From: Bradyrhizobium campsiandrae
GTDB taxonomy: Bacteria > Pseudomonadota > Alphaproteobacteria > Rhizobiales > Xanthobacteraceae
Assembly: GCF_014529705.1 (NCBI RefSeq)
Contig: NZ_JAANIH010000038.1
Coordinates: forward strand, 18,597 to 82,596
Direction: 5' to 3'
Length of the DNA: 64,000 nt
In this document: in pieces, positions 18,085 through 25,528 of the stretch
Numbering within the stretch: the stretch's first letter is position 1
How the letters are laid out: each line of letters begins with the position of its first letter
Notes under the pieces: generated by a model
Databases searched by the model: none
Seen by the model: only the letters and a program-made list of their open reading frames with translations
What the model was told of the DNA's origin: nothing
Program-made: the position numbers and the translations under genes

Positions 18085-18126
18085 CGGCCTCTGCGGGATC
18101 TCCCCGCAGAGGCCGTGGTCGTTTTG
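18085..18126. terminator. Terminator at the end of the flagellar run
   Basis: A perfect 13-bp stem (18,085-18,097 paired with 18,103-18,115; CGGCCTCTGCGGG and its complement) with a 5-base loop, followed by GTTTTG. It lies between the last flagellar gene and the convergent lafR gene, so it may act in both directions. Confidence 0.8.
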
Positions 18127-18146
18127 CTTGCCGCGGCTCGAGTGCC

Positions 18147-18917
18147 TTAGTTGCCGGCCGGGTATGCCGCTGGGGCCGCCTGAGCCCGGTTCAGCAGGAT
18201 GCCGACCTCGTCGAGATCCTGCATCGGCTCGTCGATCGCCTCGTTGGCGGGGATGTTGAGGCGGTAGCCGACGTAGCGCCGGGCCACGATGGCGTCGAAG
18301 CCGAGGCGGTCGCGCAGCTTCTTGCGCAGCTTGCTGACGTGGCTCTCGATCACGCTCTCGTCGAATGTGGACTCGAAGATGCCGTAGACCGCGTTGAAGA
18401 TCTGCGTCTTGGTGATCCACTTGCCGTGATTGCTGACCATATATTCGAGAATGCGCAGCTCGCGGCGGGGCAGGGTGAGAGCGTGACCCGCGATCTCGGG
18501 GTCACGCCCGTTGAAGAAGACCTGGATCCTGCTCTCGCAGGGCCTCGGCAGCTCGCCGACCCGGCGGCGCGCGATCGCGGCCGTTCGAGCCAGGATCTCG
18601 CGCAGGTGGATCGGCACGTGCACGACGTCGTCGACGCCGGCTTCGAACAGCTCCAGCGTGTTCTTGAGCATCTTCTGGCCGCTCATCGCGATGATCGGAG
18701 CCGCGGACCGCTTGCGCATCGCCCGTGGCAGGCTTCCGCGGGCATCGCAGTCCCCCAGAAGGAAGGCATCAACGGCCGCCAGGTCCGATTCGTTCGCGGA
18801 TTGCAGCCAGTCCCAGAATTCTCCGGAAGTGAAGCCGATCGACGATACGCCTTCACGAACAAGCCCTCCTACGTAGCTGTTCGTGACGCTCTCGCGATCA
18901 TCAACGATAATATACAT
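18147..18917 (-). CDS. lafR: Flagellar transcriptional regulator LafR/FtcR/Rem family
   Basis: OmpR-like regulator that heads flagellar expression in Rhizobiales (Rem in Sinorhizobium, FtcR in Brucella, LafR for Bradyrhizobium lateral flagella). 256 residues. The receiver-like domain covers about residues 1-118 and has the acidic pair Asp6-Asp7, but it is atypical: the expected phospho-acceptor position reads LLGDCD, and the invariant Lys before Pro is Val101 (VVHVPIHLRE). The winged-helix domain covers about residues 125-235 (LPRRELRILEYMVSNHGKWI, then SVIESHVSKLRKKLRDRLG and RYVGYRLNIP). It is transcribed towards the flagellar block and shares a long upstream region with a divergent gene. 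The symbol lafR assumes Bradyrhizobium. Confidence 0.87.
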   Translation of the reverse strand: MYIIVDDRESVTNSYVGGLVREGVSSIGFTSGEFWDWLQSANESDLAAVDAFLLGDCDARGSLPRAMRKRSAAPIIAMSGQKMLKNTLELFEAGVDDVVHVPIHLREILARTAAIARRRVGELPRPCESRIQVFFNGRDPEIAGHALTLPRRELRILEYMVSNHGKWITKTQIFNAVYGIFESTFDESVIESHVSKLRKKLRDRLGFDAIVARRYVGYRLNIPANEAIDEPMQDLDEVGILLNRAQAAPAAYPAGN

Positions 18918-19731
18918 CAGTCAGTCGCCCCTGTTTCGCACTTGCAGCGGCCGGGAGGTTTGTTGTGATGCCCCGACTCGGCAGCCATGCTGTTTGACGA
19001 TATTTCCCTCCCGCGAACCGTTCTTATGGTTTCGATATTCGCGGGCAGCCTTACGCATTCAGTACCCGCGTGAGCAGGCCTGCTACTTCGACTCGATACT
19101 GAACCCTTACTGCGTGAAGCCCGGCGGGTGTTTTACGGATCACCTTGCGGGGCGCGTTGAGAAAACGACCTGGTACAGTTGCGTCACGTTGCTCATTGCG
19201 TTCGAACACTACTGAACTCAGTCGATCTCCTCGCCAACGGGCGAGAATCACTTGATGTAGACCGTAACAATTGCCGAATTCCGATCAAGCGTGCGAAACA
19301 AAGCGTTTGCTACGTCTGCTTGATGCTGTTGATTTGTTTCCGGTTGTTTCTTTGTATGTCAAAGCGCACCAGTTGATTTGAAAGACGAACTAGTTTTGCA
19401 CCGTAGTGGTTGTATAGTTCCATAGGCCCGTACAAACACAGCTATTTTGGGTAGTGTCACCCAACCGTCACAGTGAGGGGTTTTCAACCCCGAATTGACT
19501 CTCCTGGCCGCGCACGCGGCTGCGACAATTCGACTCATGTGTGGCGGCGAGAGTCCAGCTTGGCAAAATCTTGGCGAGTGTGTGTCTTTCGAGTCGCACT
19601 TTTGCCTCGTGCACGACTCCTCTGACACGTCGACGCATCCTGCGTGGCGAAACATTTTCGATGCGCACGTTTCGGGCAAGCTTCGCCAACTAGCTTCGTT
19701 CGACAGATCCAAACGAACGGAGCATTTTCAA
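18918..19731. promoter_or_regulatory. Long AT-richer control region between lafR and a divergent gene
   Basis: About 810 bases with no credible gene, visibly richer in A and T than its surroundings, especially 19,220-19,460. It must contain the lafR promoter and that of the divergent membrane protein. Short frames in it have biased, gene-unlike composition. Two perfect hairpins near its right end are listed separately. The length suggests several regulatory inputs or an unannotated small RNA; neither can be shown from sequence alone. Confidence 0.55.
19447..19491. repeat. Two adjacent perfect inverted repeats
   Basis: TTGGGT-agtgtc-ACCCAA at 19,447-19,464 and GGGGTT-ttc-AACCCC at 19,477-19,491, 12 bases apart, about 240 bases before the divergent gene. 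They could be operators or the structured end of a small RNA. No T-tract follows on the plus strand. Confidence 0.5.
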
Positions 19732-20670
19732 ATGTTGTCCGACGGAAAAGCGCGCCCCGCCGGAGTTGCGGATGCGTCAGCCGCTGTGAAGCCCGCTCCG
19801 GAAGCGAGCGACACGAAGTTCAACAACACTGCGCGCGCATCCAAGCCCACGATGGGCGCGAAGCCCGCGTCGGCGTCGAGCGACGAAGTCGCGGCGAAGG
19901 AAGCGCTCGAAGGATTGAAGCGTATTCGTGCCAAGGCGCGCCTGGACAAGATGGCAATACCCAAGCCTGTGCCGACGGTGATCAAGCCGGCGGTGATTGT
20001 GGCCAAGCCGCCGCCACCGCGCCCGACCTGGGTCGCGCCACTCGCGACGCTCGCAGTCGCCGCCATCCTCGTGGTCTGCGCCTGCACCGGCGTCATTGCC
20101 TATCTCACCACGCAGCCGAACCAGACCAATGTGGCTGCTAATGCCGAAATCAGGAATCTGCGCGACACGGTCGCCCAGCTGCGCAGGCAATTGTCCAGCG
20201 TATCCGAGAATCTCGATGGCCTTCGCACCGCAGTCGATCAGTCGAGCAAGGCGACCAGCGATCGATTCGGCCGTTTTGCCGAGAATCTCGATCGCATCGA
20301 GCGGGTGAGCTCGTCATCGACGGCGAAGCTCGACAGGCTGGCTCAGGCTCAGGTCCAGCCGCCGACTCCCGTTGCTGCGCCGTCGCCGTCACCGGCGATG
20401 CCGATGATGGCCTCGGTCACGGCGCCCGAAACCACAGGCTCGGTATCTCCGGTCGAGCGCAGCTCCGCACCGCGAAAGGTGATCAAGGGCTGGTCAGTCC
20501 GCCAAGCCTATGAAGGCATCGCGATTCTTCAGGGACCGAACGGTGTCGTCGAGGCCGTTCTCGGGCAGCAAGTCCCGAGCCTCGGTCGCATCGAGGAGAT
20601 CAGGAACGAGAACGGCCGTCTCGTCGTCGACATCAGCGGTGGCGGCGTCGTCTATTCCGCGCGCAAGTGA
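19732..20670 (+). CDS. Membrane-anchored coiled-coil protein of unknown function
   Basis: Not a recognised family. 312 residues from ATG 19,732, chosen because GGAG lies 9 bases upstream; the open frame upstream of it looks non-coding. A Lys/Ala/Pro-rich cytoplasmic N-terminal part (residues 1-100) precedes one membrane helix (about 101-125, VAPLATLAVAAILVVCACTG). A coiled coil follows (about 138-205, EIRNLRDTVAQLRRQLSSVS), then a Pro/Ser/Ala-rich linker and a compact conserved-looking end (WSVRQAYEGIAILQGPNGVV, then RLVVDISGGGVVYSARK). The C-terminal end may be a small periplasmic beta domain. It is divergent from lafR, so a link to motility or envelope is possible but unproven. Confidence 0.8.
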   Translation: MLSDGKARPAGVADASAAVKPAPEASDTKFNNTARASKPTMGAKPASASSDEVAAKEALEGLKRIRAKARLDKMAIPKPVPTVIKPAVIVAKPPPPRPTWVAPLATLAVAAILVVCACTGVIAYLTTQPNQTNVAANAEIRNLRDTVAQLRRQLSSVSENLDGLRTAVDQSSKATSDRFGRFAENLDRIERVSSSSTAKLDRLAQAQVQPPTPVAAPSPSPAMPMMASVTAPETTGSVSPVERSSAPRKVIKGWSVRQAYEGIAILQGPNGVVEAVLGQQVPSLGRIEEIRNENGRLVVDISGGGVVYSARK

Positions 20671-20683
20671 GAGGCAGACAATT

Positions 20684-21262
20684 CTATTGGCGGTGATGCT
20701 CGAAGCTGGTGCATAGCAAATCGATCTCCGCCTCCGCGATCGGCGCGCGAAACAACCGGCAGGTGAACTCGACCGTGGTCCTGTTCTCGGAAGAGGTGCG
20801 GTCCTCCCGCAGGAAGATGCATCGTTTGCAGACGTCGGTGTGGTGCCGCTGTTCGGCGGCATCCGCCTGATCGAGCACATGCCGCAGGGTGTCGCGAAAG
20901 CTGATCTTGCTGCCGTCATCGAGGACGGCAATGGCATCCACTAGGCCGTTGACGGGATCGCGCGCCAGAAACTTCTTGCCCTGCTGCGTCACGCTCAGCA
21001 TCACCGAGCGCTTGTCCTTGGCGGAACGCTTCCGTTCCAGGTAGCCGAGCCGTTCGAGCTCGCCGATGATGAAGGAGGCGGTGCCGCGTGTGGTGCCGAC
21101 ATAGCTCGCCAGCGCCGAAGGCGTCCGGGAGAAGCGATTGGCACGGGAAAGGAATCGCAGTGCCATCCACTCACGGTCGCGCATGCCGTGCTTGGTGCCT
21201 TCGAACCACAGAATCCGCGCCACCTGTCCCAACAATTCAATTGCTTCGCGAGCCAAATTCAT
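20684..21262 (-). CDS. MarR-family transcriptional regulator with a cysteine-rich C-terminal extension
   Basis: 192 residues. The winged helix-turn-helix is at about residues 30-95 (SALASYVGTTRGTASFIIGE, then LERLGYLERKRSAKDKRSVM), the usual MarR pattern including the wing Asp-Lys-Arg-Ser. The C-terminal part is longer than in a minimal MarR and carries HHTDVCKRC (His140, His141, Cys145, Cys148), Cys168 and Cys184, which could form a metal site or redox switch. A perfect palindrome lies 17 bases upstream of its start and is probably its own operator. It is divergent from an MHS transporter that it may control. The effector is unknown. Confidence 0.85.
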   Translation of the reverse strand: MNLAREAIELLGQVARILWFEGTKHGMRDREWMALRFLSRANRFSRTPSALASYVGTTRGTASFIIGELERLGYLERKRSAKDKRSVMLSVTQQGKKFLARDPVNGLVDAIAVLDDGSKISFRDTLRHVLDQADAAEQRHHTDVCKRCIFLREDRTSSENRTTVEFTCRLFRAPIAEAEIDLLCTSFEHHRQ

Positions 21263-21278
21263 ATCGATGCCAGATCGG

Positions 21279-21290
21279 ATAAAGCTTTAT
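21279..21290. promoter_or_regulatory. Candidate MarR operator at its own promoter
   Basis: The perfect 12-base palindrome ATAAAGCTTTAT ends 17 bases before the regulator start, where MarR proteins typically bind to repress themselves. Confidence 0.55.
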
Positions 21291-21472
21291 TCAATTGGGC
21301 CTTGGGGTACGCAGTCGCAGCGGGTCGGAATGAAGCTGTCGAGCGTTGCTTTGCTCGAAGCGGATACGTTGCCGCGCTGAGAAGACGCTTCTCCGTCCTG
21401 GAGATGGAACATTCGGGAGTGGAACTAGAGCGCCATGACGAAAGTTCGAGTAAATATGACGGCTCAACTGAT

Positions 21473-21485
21473 CTGAAAATTTCAG
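21473..21485. promoter_or_regulatory. Second palindrome in the marR-transporter gap
   Basis: CTGAAA-A-TTTCAG, a perfect 6-1-6 inverted repeat about 230 bases before the MHS transporter gene. It is a candidate operator, but different from the palindrome near the regulator start, so a different protein might bind it. Confidence 0.4.
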
Positions 21486-21712
21486 TCAAAAGGTGTGGGC
21501 CTGCGCCCGATAGAAGGGGGCGGTGCTGTCTCTGAGCAACATGATGTGTCGACGCGGCCACGATCGGGTCTGTTTGTTGCGGTAAATGGTTCGAGGCGCG
21601 CGAAATCGCACACGGTCTGCAACAGGTGCTGCTGCGCCGGGGAGCAGGAGAACCCCTGATTTCGGTTAATGGATGTTGCGACGCAATGCGGCTAGGCGGT
21701 TAAATCAGGCGC

Positions 21713-23029
21713 ATGATCAGATCGGAGACTTCAAGATTGCCATCGGGAAACGCGCGGGCCGAACCATTTAGCGTCAAACGCGCAGCACTGGCCGCCACCG
21801 TCGGCAACATGCTCGAGTTCTACGACTTCATCACCTACAGCTTCTTTGCGATCCAGATCGGCCACACCTTCTTTCCGACTGGAAGCGAGTACGGCAGCCT
21901 GATGCTGTCGCTGGCGACGTTCGGGGCCGGCTTCGTGACGCGGCCGATCGGCGGCATCGTACTCGGCATCTATTCCGACCGGATCGGCCGGCGGCCCGCG
22001 ATGCTGCTGAGCTTTGCCCTCATGGGCGCTGCAATCCTGACCATTACGTTCACGCCGTCGTACGATTCGATCGGCCTTGCGGCGCCGATCATCGTGATCG
22101 CGGCCCGCATGGTGCAGGGTTTCGCACTGGGCGGCGAGGTCGGACCGACCACCGCTTATCTGATCGAGATCGCGCCGCCCGAGCATCGGGCGCTGGTGGT
22201 GGCATGGCAGCCGGCGAGCCAGGAGATCGCCGCGACGGCAGGGGCCCTCGTCGGCGTCATCCTCAGCAAGATGATGGTGCCGGAGATGCTGGACCTCTAT
22301 GGCTGGCGGGTGGCGTTTCTGATCGGAGCGGTCTGCCTGCCGTTCGGCGTCTGGATGCGCCGGACCCTGCCGGAGACGATCCCGCAGGCTGACGCCGGTG
22401 TCGCGGTGGAGGAAAGCACGGGGCATCTCTCCCTGGCCCGCCGTCACACCGGGCTGATCGTGCTCGCGCTGATGATTCTGGCCAGCGGCACCATCTCGAC
22501 CTATGTCACGCAATACATGACGACCTATGCGCAGAACACGTTGCATGTCTCCTCGACACTGGCCTTTGCCGTCTCGCTCGTCAGCAACGGCATTCAGTTT
22601 GCCGGAGCGCTGGTCGGCGGCTGGCTGGCCGATCGTCTCGGCCGCAAGCCGGTGATGATCTGGCCGCAACTCGCGACGCTGCTGCTGACCTATCCGGTCT
22701 TCCTCTGGATCGTTCATGCACCCGGTATGCTGTCGCTGCTGGTCGGCTTTGGCGTGCTCTCCGTCATCGGCTCGCTGCCCTTCACCGCGTTCTACGCGAC
22801 GTTCACCGAAGCATTGCCGCAGAACATCCGCGGTGGCGTATTCGCCACCGTTTACGCGGTTGCGATCGCGAGTTTCGGCGGCACGGCGCAGCTGGTGGTG
22901 ACGTGGCTGCTTCATGTCACCGGCGATCCGCTGGCGCCGGCCTGGTACCTGTTGCTCGCAGCGATCGTCGGACTGATCGCGATGAGCCTGATGCCGGAAA
23001 CCGCGCCGGCCAAGACCGGCAAGGCCTGA
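21713..23029 (+). CDS. MFS transporter, metabolite:H+ symporter (MHS) family
   Basis: Inner-membrane secondary transporter, probably importing an organic acid or similar small metabolite with protons. 438 residues, about 12 membrane helices. The MHS hallmarks are visible: AATVGNMLEFYDFITYSFFA at the first helix, RPIGGIVLGIYSDRIGRRPA after helix two, RMVQGFALGGEVGPTTAYLI, and a second copy of the loop signature at GGWLADRLGRKPVMIW. The substrate cannot be deduced; citrate-, shikimate- and alpha-ketoglutarate-type carriers share these motifs. It lies divergent from the MarR gene and 115 bases upstream of a dienelactone-hydrolase-like gene. Confidence 0.88.
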   Translation: MIRSETSRLPSGNARAEPFSVKRAALAATVGNMLEFYDFITYSFFAIQIGHTFFPTGSEYGSLMLSLATFGAGFVTRPIGGIVLGIYSDRIGRRPAMLLSFALMGAAILTITFTPSYDSIGLAAPIIVIAARMVQGFALGGEVGPTTAYLIEIAPPEHRALVVAWQPASQEIAATAGALVGVILSKMMVPEMLDLYGWRVAFLIGAVCLPFGVWMRRTLPETIPQADAGVAVEESTGHLSLARRHTGLIVLALMILASGTISTYVTQYMTTYAQNTLHVSSTLAFAVSLVSNGIQFAGALVGGWLADRLGRKPVMIWPQLATLLLTYPVFLWIVHAPGMLSLLVGFGVLSVIGSLPFTAFYATFTEALPQNIRGGVFATVYAVAIASFGGTAQLVVTWLLHVTGDPLAPAWYLLLAAIVGLIAMSLMPETAPAKTGKA

Positions 23030-23144
23030 CCGTGGGCGAAACCTCGCAGGCTGGTGATTTGCGTTTCGCCGGCAATTGTTGGCGAATGCGTCGCCTGAAG
23101 GATCGGGGCAAGACACCTGGACGAGGCATCAGGAGGACCAATCG

Positions 23145-24032
23145 ATGAGCATCGAGACCACCATCACGGCCGACGTTGTAGGGCTGATCAAGTCGCCCCC
23201 GGTCTCGCGTCGCGGATTCATGAGCGCGACCGCGGCCGTCGCCGCCGGCTACACGCTTGCGGCAGGTCCCGTCCGCGCCGAGGTGATCACTACCGATACC
23301 AGCGGCCTCCAGGCCGGCGACGCCAAGATCAAGGTCGGTTCCGAAGAGATGCCGGCCTATTTCGCGCGGCCCGCGGGCAACAGCAAGGCGCCGGTGATCA
23401 TCGTCGCGATGGAAATCTTCGGCCTGCACGAATACATCAAGGACGTGACGCGGCGCCTTGCCAAGCTCGGCGCCTTCGCCGTCGCGCCCGACTATTATTT
23501 CCGCAAGGGCACCGATCTCACCAAGATCACCGATATCAAGGACCTGCTGCCGATCGTCAACGCCAAGCCCGACGCGGAGCTGCTGTCCGATCTCGACGCG
23601 ACGGTGGCCTGGGCGGGATCGCAAGGCGGCGACACCGCAAAGCTCGGCATCATCGGCTTCTGCCGCGGCGGCCGCAACGTTTGGGAATACGCCGCGCACA
23701 GCAGCACGCTCAAGGCCGGCGTTGCCTTCTACGGTCCGCCGGTCGATCCGCCCAATCCGCTGTGGCCGAAGAGCCCGCTGCAGCTTGCGCCCGAGATGAA
23801 GGCCCCGGTGCTCGGCCTCTATGGCGGTGCCGACACCGGCATTCCGGTCGCGCAGGTCGAGCAGCTCAAGGCGGCGCTCGAGCAGAACAAGAAGACCGCC
23901 GAGTTCAAGATCTATCCGGAGGCGCCGCACGGCTTCCATGCCGACTACCGTGGCAGCTACCGCAAGGACGCCGCCGAAGATGGCTGGAAGCAGGCGCAGG
24001 CCTGGTTCAGGAAGTATGGTGTTTTGAGCTGA
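23145..24032 (+). CDS. Dienelactone hydrolase family protein with Tat-type signal
   Basis: Alpha/beta hydrolase of the carboxymethylenebutenolidase family. 295 residues from ATG 23,145, which has AGGAGG 8 bases upstream. The N terminus has a twin-arginine-like signal (VSRRGFMSATAAVAAGYTLA, then AGPVRAEV), so it is probably exported folded. Catalytic features are GFCRGG with nucleophile Cys173, an Asp in GGADTGIP and the His in PHGFHADYR, as in dienelactone hydrolases. An exported form suggests a periplasmic hydrolytic role rather than classical ring-cleavage metabolism. The substrate is unknown. Confidence 0.85.
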   Translation: MSIETTITADVVGLIKSPPVSRRGFMSATAAVAAGYTLAAGPVRAEVITTDTSGLQAGDAKIKVGSEEMPAYFARPAGNSKAPVIIVAMEIFGLHEYIKDVTRRLAKLGAFAVAPDYYFRKGTDLTKITDIKDLLPIVNAKPDAELLSDLDATVAWAGSQGGDTAKLGIIGFCRGGRNVWEYAAHSSTLKAGVAFYGPPVDPPNPLWPKSPLQLAPEMKAPVLGLYGGADTGIPVAQVEQLKAALEQNKKTAEFKIYPEAPHGFHADYRGSYRKDAAEDGWKQAQAWFRKYGVLS

Positions 24033-24045
24033 CCAGGGCCGAGAA

Positions 24046-24924
24046 TCAAAGGGCGGCTGATTGGTCGCCCGGTCCCTTTCGCGCTTCGTCATCACGCCAC
24101 AGCGCATCAAGGCCGTGGCGATAGGTCGGATAGGCCAGCGTCACGCCAAGCTCGCGCTTCAGTCTTGCGTTGGAGACCCGGGCGCTGCTGGCATAGAAGC
24201 TGCGCGCCATCGCCGACATCTCGGCGGTCGCGAACGCTTCTTCGGCCGGCGGCGCAACGCCCATCAGCTGTGCAGCATAGGCGATCACATCCTGCGGCGG
24301 CGCGGGCTCGTCGTCGCAGACGTTCCAGATGCCAGCGGTGTTGTGGTTGACCGCCGCCATGATCGCGCTCGCGATATCATCAACATGGATGCGGTTGAAG
24401 ACCTGGCCGGGCTTGATGATGCGCCGTGCGGTGCCACTGCGCAGTGTCGCCAGCGCGTTGCGGCCGGGGCCGTAGATGCCGGCAAGCCGGAGGATTGCGA
24501 CGTCGCCCTGCGCCGTCGCCGTCCAGGCCTGTTCCGCCGCCACCCGCATGCGGGCGCGGTCGAGGGCGGACTGCGGCGGCGTGCTCTCGTCCACCCAGCC
24601 GCCGGCGTGATCGCCGTAGACGCCGATCGTGGAGAGATAGACGATTTTGCGACGGCCCGCCGCCAGGACATCGCCGAGTGCCGCCAGTGCCGGATCGCCG
24701 GTGCTGTCAGGTGGGATCGAGACGAGGACGACATCGGCCCCGCGGATGCGCGCGGCCGTCGCGTCATCGGGACGGCTGCCGGAAAAACCATGAAGCTCGA
24801 GGCCGGCGAGATCGTCCCGCTTGGCGGGATCGCGGACCGTGCCGGCGATGTGCGAGAAGCTGCCGCCGAACCTGCGAACGAAATGCCGGGTGCTATAGCC
24901 GAGGCCGAGGATGAAGAGCCGCAT
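24046..24924 (-). CDS. NAD-dependent epimerase/dehydratase-like protein (SDR family)
   Basis: 292 residues starting MRLFILGLGYSTRHFVRRFG, a Rossmann nucleotide-binding start of extended SDR type with GLGYS in place of the usual GxxGxxG. YLSTIGVYGDHAGGWVDEST provides the catalytic-site Ser/Thr and Tyr region seen in epimerase-type proteins, and FNRIHVDDIASAI and NVCDDEPAPPQDVI are also family motifs. It resembles the YeeZ-type SDRs. The frame is open 22 codons further upstream, but ATG 24,924 has a GGAAG site and begins at the Rossmann strand. It ends 13 bases from the convergent hydrolase gene. Substrate unknown. Confidence 0.82.
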   Translation of the reverse strand: MRLFILGLGYSTRHFVRRFGGSFSHIAGTVRDPAKRDDLAGLELHGFSGSRPDDATAARIRGADVVLVSIPPDSTGDPALAALGDVLAAGRRKIVYLSTIGVYGDHAGGWVDESTPPQSALDRARMRVAAEQAWTATAQGDVAILRLAGIYGPGRNALATLRSGTARRIIKPGQVFNRIHVDDIASAIMAAVNHNTAGIWNVCDDEPAPPQDVIAYAAQLMGVAPPAEEAFATAEMSAMARSFYASSARVSNARLKRELGVTLAYPTYRHGLDALWRDDEARKGPGDQSAAL

Positions 24925-25031
24925 GCGTCTTCCGTGCTGGTCCGAATTTGGTTCGCGCGAGCCCGCGCGTCCGCGCCGGTAAGAGATCAAAACTGCAAAA
25001 CAACCCCATGCACAGTAGAACGCCGTCGCGG

Positions 25032-25439
25032 TCAGTGCACCCGGTGGCTCGCTCTATCGTCCTCAGCCTGCTCGACAATCTGCGCGATCGGGCTCGACTG
25101 GTGATGCACCAGACGCCAGCCGTCGCCGACGCGGCGAAAATGGTTGGCGGCGGCCAGCGCGGTGCCGTCGACGATTTCGATGCAAAGCACCCGGGCGCTG
25201 TCGCCGTCGATGATCGCCTGCGGCTCGGCGCAGACGATCTGCGGCCGTTCGGGGTTTTGCAGGATGTCGCGCCAGCTTCCGATCACCGTGGCGTGCCCGA
25301 CGATCGCGGGCCAGCCGGGATGAATGCAGGAAATGGCGTCGTCATCCGCCCACATCCGCTTCATTTCGTCGAAATCGCCCGTCGAGAAGGCGGCGTAAAA
25401 GGCCGCGTTCGCGGCGATGACCTTGCTGTCCTTTGCCAT
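25032..25439 (-). CDS. SnoaL/NTF2-like domain protein
   Basis: Small cytoplasmic protein of the NTF2-like fold, 135 residues from ATG 25,439 (MAKDSKVIAANAAFYAAFST). The pattern FSTGDFDEMKRMWADDDAIS, then CIHPGWPAIVGHATVIGSWR, and a final FRRVGDGWRLVHHQSSPI is typical of the DUF4440/SnoaL-like group whose members range from isomerases to binding proteins. An upstream in-frame start at 25,532 would add 31 residues without fold-like character. No operon partner gives a function. Confidence 0.8.
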   Translation of the reverse strand: MAKDSKVIAANAAFYAAFSTGDFDEMKRMWADDDAISCIHPGWPAIVGHATVIGSWRDILQNPERPQIVCAEPQAIIDGDSARVLCIEIVDGTALAAANHFRRVGDGWRLVHHQSSPIAQIVEQAEDDRASHRVH

Positions 25440-25528
25440 GTCTCTCGGGTGGGCCAATGGCAGGCAAAAATCAAGCGCGACTTCCGTCCGACTTTGAACG
25501 CAGTGCAGCATTGCTGCCCAGTTTGTGG

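Larger units (their letters stand above)
21263..21712. promoter_or_regulatory. Divergent promoter region between marR-type gene and MHS transporter
   Basis: About 450 bases with no credible gene. It contains two perfect palindromes, listed next, and should hold promoters for both flanking genes. Otherwise nothing specific was recognised. Confidence 0.5.

Noticed and set aside
18883..19215. 110-codon frame overlapping the lafR start and its upstream region
   Set aside because: Composition (many Cys, Tyr, Arg) is unlike neighbouring proteins, it has no ribosome-binding site and it overlaps a well-supported gene antisense.
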